From: Pygmaiobacter massiliensis
GTDB taxonomy: Bacteria > Bacillota > Clostridia > Oscillospirales > Ruminococcaceae
DNA: 64,000 nt
Direction: 5' to 3'
Assembly: GCF_900199435.1 (NCBI RefSeq)
Contig: NZ_OAML01000003.1
Coordinates: forward strand, 496,001 to 560,000
Positions 49,667 through 59,010 of the stretch are shown here, piece after piece; within the stretch, counting starts at the first letter, position 1, and every line of letters begins with the position of its first letter. Under the pieces are notes generated by a model. The model saw only the letters and a program-made list of their open reading frames with translations. It was not told the origin of the DNA and ran no database searches. A program made the position numbers and the translations under genes.

Positions 49667-51547
49667 ATGATCCTGAAAAAGACGGCCAAGCGGATTGGCG
49701 TTTTTGCCTATTTTGATGCAGACGGCGTGGTGGACGATTATGTCCCGGTGTTGGTTGCTTCGGTGGCCGAGCATTGCGATTACCTGCTGTGCATGGTGAA
49801 TGGCAAGCTGAACCAAGAAGACGACGCTAAGCTGCGCGCGGTGGCGGATGAAGTCTGTTACCGCCCTAACGAAGGCCTTGATATTACTGCCTACAAAGAA
49901 GGCTACTTCCGTCTGCGCGATGCAGAATTGCTAAACGAAGCGGATGAGTTGCTTTTCTTTAACCAAACCGTGTTTGGCCCCGTTTATCCGTTGCAGACGA
50001 TGTTTGCAGAGATGGCTGGGCGCAACCTCGACTTTTGGGGATTGACCCATCATAAAGGGCTGAACGCTGATTTGACCGGTACGATTTGGGATAAAGTGGA
50101 ATATGGCTACATTCCGCCTCATATTCAAAGTTATTTCTTCGCCGTGCGGGGCAGCTTGCTTCATGATGCAAAATTTGACGAGTATTGGAATACGCTGCCG
50201 GTGCTGCACAATTATGTAGAAGCAGTCAGCCTGCACGAGATGCGGTTTACCAAATATTTTGAAGATTTGGGATTCCAGGGGGCGCCTTATCTCGACTGCA
50301 CTGAGTGGGAAAGCTATATGGATTACCCGCTTATGGGTATGCCGATTGAGATGCTGACCCAAAAGCATACGCCGTTTGTGAAGCGCAAAAGCTTTTTTTC
50401 TGCCCGTACTGAGTATCTTTCGGTACCGCAGGGGGCAGCTGGCGGCGACTTGCTGCAATACCTTGCAGACCAAACAAATTACGACATCGGCTTAATCTTG
50501 CAAAATCTGACCCGCACCGTGCCGGCGTCTGTTTACACAATGGCACTTACGCCTTGCGCACAGCCTGCAAACCGACTGGCAGAGGGCAGCACAGCCGCCA
50601 TCCTTTGGTTGGATAGCCCCGCTATGGTGTCTGCGGCAACTAAAACGGCACAAAGCCTGCCGGCCGGCAGTGCGGTGTTCTGCATTGCTGCCGATGCCAA
50701 GCTGGCCCAAAAGCTGCAAGAAGCCCTGCCCGATGCTTCGGTACAGGTTACTTCGCAACCTGCGCTTGCTTATGCGGCAGAGCAAATTTTGCCGCAGCTG
50801 GAAGGTTACGAATATCTGCTTTACCTGCCGTTGGCAATGCCGGAAATTTCTTACGAGCTGCTGAACCGCACGCTGGCAGAAACGACAGCAGCCGCGCTGG
50901 GAGATGTGCCTACGGATATTGCGATGCTCAGCCGCCTTGCTGGCGTGGGCATGCTATGCCCCTTACCGGATACCTTGGGAGATCATTTTCTCATCCAAGT
51001 ACCGCTTGCAGAACTGCCGCAGCTGGCATCTTTATTGCGCCAAACCCCGCTCAAAAAGCTGCCGCTCGGTAAAACCTTATTGCGGATGCCGCAAAGCGCA
51101 TTTTTCTGCCGCACAGAATTGCTGGAAGGCTTTGCTGACCTGCCGTGGGCTGAGATAGAAAAAGCGAATGGAACCGATTTTATACTGCCACTTTTTGCGC
51201 AGAGCAAAGAGGTTCTCTGTGGATTTGCGCTGCCTTGGCAAACCGCAGTGCGAGAGCTGTGGAATGCAAAAGAACAGCTGAGCCGGCTTGCGGCGGTAGC
51301 AGAAACGCCGGAGCATCACAAGATTGACTTGATTGAGTTTCGGATGCAGGGCATTGTGAATTTTTATAACGAGCGCCGTTACAGTATGACACTGGACCAG
51401 GCTTACACGATGCCGCTTGGATTTAAAGATAAGCTGTTTATTATTCTGCGTATTTTACTAAAACCGCAGACTTTTGCAAAACTCTACCGCCTGCTTCATC
51501 ACGGGCAGGATATCCCGCCTGACCACCGAGATGAAAACCTCCCCTGA
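49667..51547 (+). CDS. Rhamnan synthesis protein F-like glycosyltransferase
   Basis: A 626-aa protein whose first 270 residues match RgpF, the rhamnan chain enzyme: GVFAYFDADGVVDDYVPVLV, YRPNEGLDITAYKEGYF, DELLFFNQTVFGPV and IPPHIQSYFFAVRG. The following 350 residues are not recognised and contain low-complexity Ala/Leu stretches. In streptococci RgpF helps build the rhamnose backbone of group polysaccharide. The start follows GAAAGGG. It is central in the operon, 20 bp after the tandem GT gene. Confidence 0.85.
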   Translation: MILKKTAKRIGVFAYFDADGVVDDYVPVLVASVAEHCDYLLCMVNGKLNQEDDAKLRAVADEVCYRPNEGLDITAYKEGYFRLRDAELLNEADELLFFNQTVFGPVYPLQTMFAEMAGRNLDFWGLTHHKGLNADLTGTIWDKVEYGYIPPHIQSYFFAVRGSLLHDAKFDEYWNTLPVLHNYVEAVSLHEMRFTKYFEDLGFQGAPYLDCTEWESYMDYPLMGMPIEMLTQKHTPFVKRKSFFSARTEYLSVPQGAAGGDLLQYLADQTNYDIGLILQNLTRTVPASVYTMALTPCAQPANRLAEGSTAAILWLDSPAMVSAATKTAQSLPAGSAVFCIAADAKLAQKLQEALPDASVQVTSQPALAYAAEQILPQLEGYEYLLYLPLAMPEISYELLNRTLAETTAAALGDVPTDIAMLSRLAGVGMLCPLPDTLGDHFLIQVPLAELPQLASLLRQTPLKKLPLGKTLLRMPQSAFFCRTELLEGFADLPWAEIEKANGTDFILPLFAQSKEVLCGFALPWQTAVRELWNAKEQLSRLAAVAETPEHHKIDLIEFRMQGIVNFYNERRYSMTLDQAYTMPLGFKDKLFIILRILLKPQTFAKLYRLLHHGQDIPPDHRDENLP

Positions 51548-51643
51548 ACGATGGCAGCTGACGCTGCAAAATAGGAACTGCACGCCGGTGTTACCCGGTA
51601 TGCCGCCCCGAAATAAAAGAGAGACAGGAGACTATTAATTACT

Positions 51644-53179
51644 ATGGAAAAGAAAGCAATCATTATTGGTGCCGGGCCGGCTGGCCTGACTGCCGCGTAT
51701 CGGCTGCTGACAGAAACCGACGTGAAGCCGGTCATCCTGGAAGAAAGTGATGTAATCGGCGGCATTTCACGTACCGCTGTTCATGGCGATAACCGTATTG
51801 ACATTGGTGGTCATCGCTTTTTCTCGAAAAGCAGTGAGGTAACTGACCTTTGGAAGCAGATTATGCCGCTGCAAGGTGCGCTTGCAAAAGATGATAGAAT
51901 TCTTGGCCGCGAAAAACCGCTGGTTGAGGGTGGCCCCGACCCCGAGAAAGAAGAGCATGTCATGCTGATACGCGACCGCGTATCCCGCATTTTCTACCTG
52001 CACAAGTTTTTCGATTATCCCATCTCGATGCGCCCGGCAACCTTTATCAATATGGGCTTTGGCCGTACCATGAAAGCGGGCTTCGGCTACCTTGGCTCAA
52101 TCGTTCATAAACGCGAAGAAAAGTCTCTTGAGGATTTTTACATTAACCGCTTTGGTCGCCCGCTTTACGAGATGTTCTTCGAGGATTATACCGAGAAGTT
52201 ATGGGGCGTACACCCTTCGCAGATTGCGCCGGATTGGGGTGCACAGCGCGTTAAAGGTCTTTCTCTTTGGAAGGCATTTATCTCCATTTTCAAAAACACC
52301 AACGAAACCAGCTTGATTGAACAGTTCTGGTATCCGAAAAAAGGACCCGGACAGCTTTGGGAAACCCTTGCTGAAGAGGTTCAGCGCCTTGGCGGCGAGA
52401 TTCATTTCCATCAGGAAGTGGTTAAAGTTGCCACACAAGACGGTCAAATTACCTCGGTAACGGCACGGGATGAAGCAGGCAGCGAAACCGAATACACCGG
52501 GGATTACTACTTCTCCACCATGTCGGTGAAAGACCTTGTAATTGCCATGGGCGATAAGGTTCCCGAGCCTGTTCGCTCAAATGCGGCGAACCTGCCGTAC
52601 CGCGATTTTATCACGGTGGGCTTGCTTGTAAATAAGCTTCAGCTTGAAAATAAAACAAAAGCAAAAACACTGGGCAACATCGTACCCGACTGCTGGATTT
52701 ATATGCAGGAACGTGAGGTTCGTGTGGGGCGCCTCCAGATTTTCAACAACTGGTCTCCGTATATGTTGAAAGATCCCGAGCACACCGTGTGGATTGGCAT
52801 GGAATACTTCTGCGATGAAGGCGACGAGATGTGGTCTAAATCCGACGAGGAATTCACGAAATTTGCAATTGGAGAGCTGTCTCAGATTGGGGTTATCAAT
52901 CCCAAAGATGTGCTTGATAGTGTGCGTATCCGCATCAAAAAAGCATACCCTGCTTATTTTGGCACTTATGCTGAGTTTGACGGCATCCGCAGCTACCTAG
53001 ACGGCTATGAGAATCTCTTCTGCATCGGCCGAAACGGCCAGCACCGCTACAACAATATGGATCACTCGATGCTCACTGCAATGCGTGCAGTAGACCTCGT
53101 CCGCGCAGGGTCGACAGATAAATCGGCATTGTGGGACGTAAATACCGAAGAAGAATATCACGAAACAAAAGCCAATTGA
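51644..53179 (+). CDS. FAD-dependent oxidoreductase (amine-oxidase/UDP-galactopyranose-mutase-like)
   Basis: A 511-aa flavoprotein. The FAD loop [15 protein letters not shown] is at 7-21, followed by VIGGISRTA and [12 protein letters not shown], marks of the protoporphyrinogen-oxidase/UGM-like superfamily often met in polysaccharide loci. Its true reaction is unknown; sugar ring isomerisation or oxidation is possible. The AGGAGACT site lies somewhat far (13 bases) from ATG. It is in the same direction as the glycan genes on both sides with a gap of 96 bp. Confidence 0.82.
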   Translation: MEKKAIIIGAGPAGLTAAYRLLTETDVKPVILEESDVIGGISRTAVHGDNRIDIGGHRFFSKSSEVTDLWKQIMPLQGALAKDDRILGREKPLVEGGPDPEKEEHVMLIRDRVSRIFYLHKFFDYPISMRPATFINMGFGRTMKAGFGYLGSIVHKREEKSLEDFYINRFGRPLYEMFFEDYTEKLWGVHPSQIAPDWGAQRVKGLSLWKAFISIFKNTNETSLIEQFWYPKKGPGQLWETLAEEVQRLGGEIHFHQEVVKVATQDGQITSVTARDEAGSETEYTGDYYFSTMSVKDLVIAMGDKVPEPVRSNAANLPYRDFITVGLLVNKLQLENKTKAKTLGNIVPDCWIYMQEREVRVGRLQIFNNWSPYMLKDPEHTVWIGMEYFCDEGDEMWSKSDEEFTKFAIGELSQIGVINPKDVLDSVRIRIKKAYPAYFGTYAEFDGIRSYLDGYENLFCIGRNGQHRYNNMDHSMLTAMRAVDLVRAGSTDKSALWDVNTEEEYHETKAN

Positions 53180-53303
53180 GGTGACGACGCGCAGCAAACA
53201 GCCTGTGCAAAAAGGTGCCTTGCAGAATGAAGGCAGTGCGCTTTGATGAAAACAGGCGGCTCTTTGAACAAAAGCGCACAGCCGCAGGAAAGGAAGAACC
53301 AGG

Positions 53304-54995
53304 ATGAATAAGCTGAAAAATGGGCTGCGGCGAGTGGAACCGGGCAGAAAGGCAATGATTGTTTGTGTTGCCCTGCTGATTGCCTTAAAGCTTGGCTTGT
53401 GCAGCTTTCAGATGATGTTGGCTTCGCCGAACCTTTCACCCATTGACGATTCTTTGATGGTGCGGGCGGCCTCCTCTATTGTAGCAGGCGAATGGCTTGG
53501 CCCTTACGATTGCCTGACATTGGGCAAACACATGGGCTTCGCTATCTGGTTGGCATTGCTCAATAAACTTGGCATCAACTTTCTGCTCGGCGGGCAGATT
53601 TTGTTTGCGGCAGCCTGTGTGGTTGCGCTGTTTGCGCTTAAACCGCTGTTTCGCACCAATCTGGCCAGGCTGTTTATGTTTGCCTGCGTGCTTTATACTC
53701 CTGCATCCTGGGCGGAGCACACCTTGCGCGTTTACCGGGATAACATTTACCCGGCGCTGGTGCTGATGGGGCTTACCGCTTTAACCGGTGCATTCTTGCG
53801 CTGGCGCGAACGCCCGCTGAAGGCGTTGCCTTATTATATTATTGCTGGCCTGGCACTTGGTGCAGCTTGGTTAACCCACGAAGACAATATGCTGCTTATT
53901 CCGTTTTTGGCCTGCGGCACCTTGGTATTTGTGCTTTTCCTTTTGCTTTGCAAAGAGGGCACTCAAAAAACAGCAAAGCTTGCGATGCTGCTTATTCCGA
54001 TTGCCTGTTTTGCCAGCTTGCCGCTTGCTTACAGTGCGATGAATCAGGCTCACTATGGTCGCTTTATCGTCAGCGATTTTACTTCCAAAGAGTTTAACGA
54101 TGCCATGGGTGCGCTCACCCGCGTAAAACAGGAAGAAAATCAGCCGTTTTTGATTCTGCCGCGTGAAACACGCGAGCAGATTTATGCAGTTTCGCCTCTG
54201 TTTGCAAAACTGGGTGAGCAGCTGGAGACTGACGACATTTATAACAGCTATGGCAGTGTGTCGGCAAAAGAAATTTCATCCGGTGGCTTTCACTGGGCAG
54301 TACGGGTTGCTGCACAGCGCACAGGCATTTATGAAAATGCCAAAACCGCTGAGCAATTTTACACAGCGCTTGCTGCGGAAGTAAACAAGGCATGTGATGA
54401 TGGACTGTTGCCCGCAGGTAAGCGGCGCAGCGGCACATTGGCCCCATTTGATGCTTCTTATATTGCACCCACTTTGCGCGAGTTTGGCAAAAGCGTCAAG
54501 GCAATGGTGCTGTTTGAGCAGACTAAGCCGACAACAGACCTTTCAATTGCTACACCGGAGCAGACCGCATACTGGGAAGACTTTATGCACTGCCGCAGCA
54601 CGATTGCGGCAGAGGAGAATACCTCGGTTGCCTATTATGCACCGCTGCAACGCATAGCCAACCTGGGGCTTCAAACCATTACGATGGTTTGGCGTGTTAT
54701 CGTTTGGCCCATGATGGCAGCAACATTGTGGTTCTTAATTTCGTACTGCAAAAAACTTGTTGCCGGAGCCAAAAAGCGTGAAGTGCCCAAAGATTTGATG
54801 GGCTGCATTTTAATGGTTGGCATTCTATTGACTGCATTGCTGCGTATGGCAGCAATCTCTTACCTTACCGCCATGAGCTTTGGCATCCCCACCTATTTGA
54901 TGTATCTTTCTGCCGCTTGCCCGTTGCTTACCTTGTTTGCAGGGTTTGGCACCGCGCGCTGGTTTGAAGATTGGTGCGCGGATGCCGCAGCTTAA
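53304..54995 (+). CDS. GT-C-like multi-pass membrane glycosyltransferase
   Basis: A 563-aa membrane protein with about ten or more helices. The first outer loop holds an acidic pair (SPIDDSLMVRAA near residue 47), as in GT-C glycosyltransferases of the ArnT/PMT type that use lipid-phosphate sugars. A long soluble insertion (about 255-430) lies before the last helices. No family name can be given with certainty. The start follows AGGAAAGGAAG. It is the last glycan-related gene of the operon; a cysteine desulfurase gene follows after 41 bp. Confidence 0.75.
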   Translation: MNKLKNGLRRVEPGRKAMIVCVALLIALKLGLCSFQMMLASPNLSPIDDSLMVRAASSIVAGEWLGPYDCLTLGKHMGFAIWLALLNKLGINFLLGGQILFAAACVVALFALKPLFRTNLARLFMFACVLYTPASWAEHTLRVYRDNIYPALVLMGLTALTGAFLRWRERPLKALPYYIIAGLALGAAWLTHEDNMLLIPFLACGTLVFVLFLLLCKEGTQKTAKLAMLLIPIACFASLPLAYSAMNQAHYGRFIVSDFTSKEFNDAMGALTRVKQEENQPFLILPRETREQIYAVSPLFAKLGEQLETDDIYNSYGSVSAKEISSGGFHWAVRVAAQRTGIYENAKTAEQFYTALAAEVNKACDDGLLPAGKRRSGTLAPFDASYIAPTLREFGKSVKAMVLFEQTKPTTDLSIATPEQTAYWEDFMHCRSTIAAEENTSVAYYAPLQRIANLGLQTITMVWRVIVWPMMAATLWFLISYCKKLVAGAKKREVPKDLMGCILMVGILLTALLRMAAISYLTAMSFGIPTYLMYLSAACPLLTLFAGFGTARWFEDWCADAAA

Positions 54996-55036
54996 CCAAG
55001 CGGCGCACCCCTTAGGAAAGGACTGGTTTTATTACC

Positions 55037-56170
55037 ATGCATTATCTCGATAACGCGGCGACCACCGTGGTAGATCCGGAGCTTGCGGACATCTGCCGCG
55101 CAGCGATGACCGAGCTGTTTGGCAATCCGTCGTCGCTTTACACACCCGGTGCAAAAAGTGAAATGGCGATTGATAAAGCGCGTGAGCAGGTTGCCAGTAC
55201 GCTAGGCGTTACGGCAGCAGAAATCACATTTACCGCCTGTGGTTCAGAAAGCGACAACATTGCGCTGCTGGGTGCTGCAAAAAAAGCAAAGCACTGGGCG
55301 ACAAACCTGGTTGCGACCGGATTTGAGCATCCTGCCGTGTATAAAACACTCGATGCACTTGGCAAAGAGGGATGGGAAATACGCTTTATCGCACCCGACG
55401 CGGAAGGCCGCATTTCCGAGCAGGCACTGCTCGATGCGGTGGACGGCAAAACCGGTCTTGTCACTTTTATGTTTGTAAATAACGAAATCGGCACCATGCA
55501 GGATGTGCTTGGCCTTGCCCAAAAGGTGCGAGCCAAAGCGCCGCGTGCTGCCATTCATGTGGATGGCGTACAGGGCTGGTGTAAACACCCGCTGAACCTG
55601 AAAAACAGTGCGATTGACAGTTTTGCGCTTTCGGGCCATAAAATGCACTGCCCTAAAGGAATAGGCGCACTCTATTTGCGGAAAAATTATAAAATCGACC
55701 CCGCATTTTGCGGTGGTGGGCAGGAACGCGGCCTGCGCCCCGGCACCGAGAACGTCCCGTATATCGTAACGCTTGGCGCAGCGGCAGAAAAATACGGCAG
55801 CACGATTACGCGGCGGCTTGCCAAAGTAAAAGAGTTGAACCCAAAACTGCGCGATGGGCTTGCTGCGATAAATGGTGTTATCATCAACTCTCCGATAGAC
55901 GCCTCGCCTTATGTGCTGAATTTTTCGATTCCCGGTGTGCGCAGTGAAACGATGCTGCATTTTCTGGAAAGTAAGGAAGTGTATGTTTCGAGCGGCTCAG
56001 CTTGCAGCAAGGGCGCTGCCAGCCACACCTTGGCAGCCATGGGATTGCCGCCAGAGCGGATTGACGGAGCACTGCGGGTGAGTTTTTGTGAGAGCTCGCA
56101 GCCCGAAGATATTGACGCGCTGCTGCAAGGCCTGCAAGAGGGACTTGCCACACTGGCACGCAAACGCTGA
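55037..56170 (+). CDS. Cysteine desulfurase (NifS/IscS type)
   Basis: A PLP enzyme that takes sulfur from cysteine as a persulfide. The 377-aa protein has the PLP lysine Lys202 in SGHKMH, the active Cys323 in SSGSACSKG, and YLDNAATT at the N-terminus. Because thiI follows directly (69 bp), it most likely serves tRNA 4-thiouridine formation, like NifZ of Bacillus. The start follows GGAAAGGA. Confidence 0.94.
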   Translation: MHYLDNAATTVVDPELADICRAAMTELFGNPSSLYTPGAKSEMAIDKAREQVASTLGVTAAEITFTACGSESDNIALLGAAKKAKHWATNLVATGFEHPAVYKTLDALGKEGWEIRFIAPDAEGRISEQALLDAVDGKTGLVTFMFVNNEIGTMQDVLGLAQKVRAKAPRAAIHVDGVQGWCKHPLNLKNSAIDSFALSGHKMHCPKGIGALYLRKNYKIDPAFCGGGQERGLRPGTENVPYIVTLGAAAEKYGSTITRRLAKVKELNPKLRDGLAAINGVIINSPIDASPYVLNFSIPGVRSETMLHFLESKEVYVSSGSACSKGAASHTLAAMGLPPERIDGALRVSFCESSQPEDIDALLQGLQEGLATLARKR

Positions 56171-56239
56171 ATTCACAGTTTTTTAAATGAAATCATCCAA
56201 AGCAAACGGCGCAACGCCCGGAAAGGAACAATGCAATAA

Positions 56240-57460
56240 ATGAAAGAATTACTAATGGCCTATCAGGGCGAAATGGCGCTGAAAGGATTGAACCGCATCA
56301 CCTTTGAAAATGTGGTGATGAAAACCATCAAATACCGTATGCAGGCACACGGTAAATTTAAGGTGTACAAAGCACAGAGCACCATTTATATCGAGCCGCT
56401 CAACGAGGACTGCAACATGGACAGTGCCTATGAAGCACTGCAAAAGGTTTTTGGCCTTGCCTCGCTTTCGCGCGCCGCTGTGTGCGAAAAAGATTTTGCA
56501 GAAATTGCAAAAACTGCGGTGCCTTATCTCGAAAACGAACTGCGTGCAGCAAAAACTTTTAAAGTAGAAAGCAAACGCAGTGATAAAACCTTCCAGATGA
56601 ATTCGATGGAGATTTCCCGCGAGCTGGGCGGCGTGCTGCTGCAGGCTTACCCCCATCTCAAGGTGGATGTCCACAACCCCGATTGCACCGTAATGGTGGA
56701 GGTGCGCGATTATGGCGCTTACGTCCACCCCGATAAAGTAAAAGGTGCAGGCGGTATGCCGGTATCCACTTCCGGCAAAGCCAGTGTTATGCTTTCCGGC
56801 GGCATCGATTCCCCGGTTGCGGCATGGATGATGGCAAAGCGCGGCCTCTCGCTGCAGGGGATCCATTTTGCAAGCCCGCCGTACACCAGCGAGCGTGCGA
56901 AGCAAAAGGTGATTACCCTTGCGAATAAACTTGCCCCCTGGACCGGGCGTTTTAATTTGTATATCGTGCCGTTTACCGAGCCACAGGTTTATATCCGTGA
57001 CCACGGCGTGCCTGACCTGTTTACGGTTTTAATGCGCCGCAGTATGATGCGTGTAGCAGAGAAGCTCAGCCGCGAAAACGGTGCCGATGCACTGATTACC
57101 GGTGAAAGCCTTGCACAGGTGGCAAGCCAGACGCTGAAAGCAATCGTTTGCACTGATGCAGCACAGGAGCTACCGGTGCTGCGCCCGCTGATCGGCTTTG
57201 ATAAGGTGGAAATCACCGACATCGCCCGCCGCATTGATACGTTTGAAACCAGCATCCTCCCGTACGAGGATTGCTGCACCATATTTACCCCGCCGCACCC
57301 CAAAACAAAGCCTTCGCTGGAGGAAATTCTGGCCGCGGAAGCTGCGATGCCGGAACTTGCGGCGCTGGAAGAAAAAGTAGCGCAGGAGTGCGAGGTTGTG
57401 TTCATCGGCTCGGGCCTTGGCCTTGGCAGCAAGCGCAACAAGCAGAAAGAAGAAAACTGA
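56240..57460 (+). CDS. thiI: tRNA 4-thiouridine synthase
   Basis: ThiI places sulfur at U8 of tRNA and in many bacteria helps thiamine synthesis. The 406-aa protein has a ferredoxin-like and THUMP region (about 60-165) and the PP-loop MLSGGIDSPVAAW near residue 185. It lacks the C-terminal rhodanese domain of the E. coli enzyme, as in Bacillus, and depends on the cysteine desulfurase encoded just before. The start follows GGAAAGGAACAATGCAATAA at some distance. Confidence 0.95.
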   Translation: MKELLMAYQGEMALKGLNRITFENVVMKTIKYRMQAHGKFKVYKAQSTIYIEPLNEDCNMDSAYEALQKVFGLASLSRAAVCEKDFAEIAKTAVPYLENELRAAKTFKVESKRSDKTFQMNSMEISRELGGVLLQAYPHLKVDVHNPDCTVMVEVRDYGAYVHPDKVKGAGGMPVSTSGKASVMLSGGIDSPVAAWMMAKRGLSLQGIHFASPPYTSERAKQKVITLANKLAPWTGRFNLYIVPFTEPQVYIRDHGVPDLFTVLMRRSMMRVAEKLSRENGADALITGESLAQVASQTLKAIVCTDAAQELPVLRPLIGFDKVEITDIARRIDTFETSILPYEDCCTIFTPPHPKTKPSLEEILAAEAAMPELAALEEKVAQECEVVFIGSGLGLGSKRNKQKEEN

Positions 57461-57534
57461 GTTTATGCGCCCTAAAGCTGATTGTATAGCACAAGATGGG
57501 TGTTTGCAGTGAGCTGTAGATAGAAAAACGGACC

Positions 57535-57564
57535 GGGTGGTTTGCTGTTTGGCAAACCGCCGGC
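57535..57564 (+). promoter_or_regulatory. Hairpin between thiI and cinA
   Basis: GG-GGTTTGC and GCAAACC-G-CC pair around TGTTTG. No T-run follows. It lies in the 154-bp gap before cinA. Confidence 0.3.
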
Positions 57565-57614
57565 TATGATACAGCAAAATGTAATATCACAGCCGGAAAG
57601 GAAGAAGGACAACC

Positions 57615-58904
57615 ATGCAGGCAGAACTGATTTTTGTAGGCACCGAGCTGTTGCTCGGCGACATTTTGAATACCAATGCACAATATCTTTCGAGAGAATT
57701 GGCGGCACTCGGCATTTCTGTTTACCAGCAAACGGTGGTAGGGGATAATACCGAGCGTTTGACCGCGCTTGTGAAAAATGCAAAAGAACGCAGCGATTTA
57801 CTGATTTTCACCGGCGGTCTCGGACCCACTGCGGACGACCTGACCAAAGAGACGGTGGCAGCTGCGTTTGGCGATACCCTGGTGCTTGACGAAGAAGAAC
57901 TGAAAAAGCTCCACTGCTATTTCGAGCGCCGCGGCGGCGAGATGCCAGAGAACAACCGCAAGCAGGCGATGGTGCCGCAAAAAGGCGGCAAATTTATCAA
58001 TAATTGCGGCACTGCGCCCGGGGTTTATTTTAACGAGGGTACAAAAACAGCAGTTTTGATGCCGGGCCCCCCGCGTGAAATGAAAGCAATGTTTGAAGAA
58101 TCTGTGCGGCCTATGCTGGCAGCACAGCACGGTGGGGCAATCGTTTCTACTATGTTGCACGTTTACGGCATTGGCGAGAGTGCGCTTGAACTGCAGGTGC
58201 AAGATTTGCTGGAGGATGCAAACCCGACGGCGGCACTGTATGCCAAAGAGGGCGAAGTGGCAGTCCGTGTGACCGGCTTTGCAGAAACAGAAGAAAAAGC
58301 TGCGATTTTACGTGACGCGTTGGTGATGAAATTTCATGAGCGCCTCGGCAGCTTGATTTATAGTGAAGAAGAAAACGGCACGCTGGAATCTACTTTAGTG
58401 CCGTTACTGAAAAAGAACCGTATGCGTATTGCAACCGCAGAAAGCTGCACCGGCGGATTGGTTTCGCAACGAATTACTTCGGTGCCGGGCGCTTCTGAAG
58501 TGTTCGATTATGGCGCAGTAACCTACGCCTGCTCTGCCAAACGGCGGGCAATCGGTGTAAAATCAGCCTCGCTGAAAAAATACACCGCCGTCAGCAGTGT
58601 GGTAGCGGCAGAGATGGCTTTTGGTGTACAAAAAGAAGCCAAAGCCGACCTGGGCGTTTCGGTGACAGGGTATGCCGGCCCCGGTGGAGACGACGAGGCA
58701 GGCAAGCCTGCAGGCACCGTTTACGTTGCCGTTAGTAAAGAGCATACCGTTTGGGTGCGCAGAATTACGGTTGCAAGACCAGAGCGCAGCCGTGTAAGAC
58801 GCATGGCAAGCCAGCTGGCACTGGATATGGCACGCCGTGTGGTGCTGGGGCTGGATATTGACGGAGCCCGTAAAATGACCCGGCACGAGCTTGCCGATTT
58901 TTGA
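57615..58904 (+). CDS. cinA: CinA family protein (nicotinamide-nucleotide amidase type)
   Basis: A 429-aa protein with the MoaB/Mog-like COG1058 domain first (FVGTELLLGDILNTN, then FTGGLGPTADDLTKE) and the CinA amidase domain from about residue 270 (IATAESCTGGLVSQRITSVPG, then VTGYAGPGG). CinA proteins cleave nicotinamide mononucleotide or related pyridine compounds in NAD recycling and are induced with competence in some species. The start follows GGAAAGGAAGAAGG. The gene lies in the same direction as thiI and pfp. Confidence 0.94.
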   Translation: MQAELIFVGTELLLGDILNTNAQYLSRELAALGISVYQQTVVGDNTERLTALVKNAKERSDLLIFTGGLGPTADDLTKETVAAAFGDTLVLDEEELKKLHCYFERRGGEMPENNRKQAMVPQKGGKFINNCGTAPGVYFNEGTKTAVLMPGPPREMKAMFEESVRPMLAAQHGGAIVSTMLHVYGIGESALELQVQDLLEDANPTAALYAKEGEVAVRVTGFAETEEKAAILRDALVMKFHERLGSLIYSEEENGTLESTLVPLLKKNRMRIATAESCTGGLVSQRITSVPGASEVFDYGAVTYACSAKRRAIGVKSASLKKYTAVSSVVAAEMAFGVQKEAKADLGVSVTGYAGPGGDDEAGKPAGTVYVAVSKEHTVWVRRITVARPERSRVRRMASQLALDMARRVVLGLDIDGARKMTRHELADF

Positions 58905-59010
58905 CCGAGCGCCTGTGACTGCGGCGTTCGCGCCAAAAACAGCGTAGCAACTTAACGCGGCTGCCAATATGCAGCCGAAGCGGAAACCCAAAGACAGGAG
59001 AACATACAGC

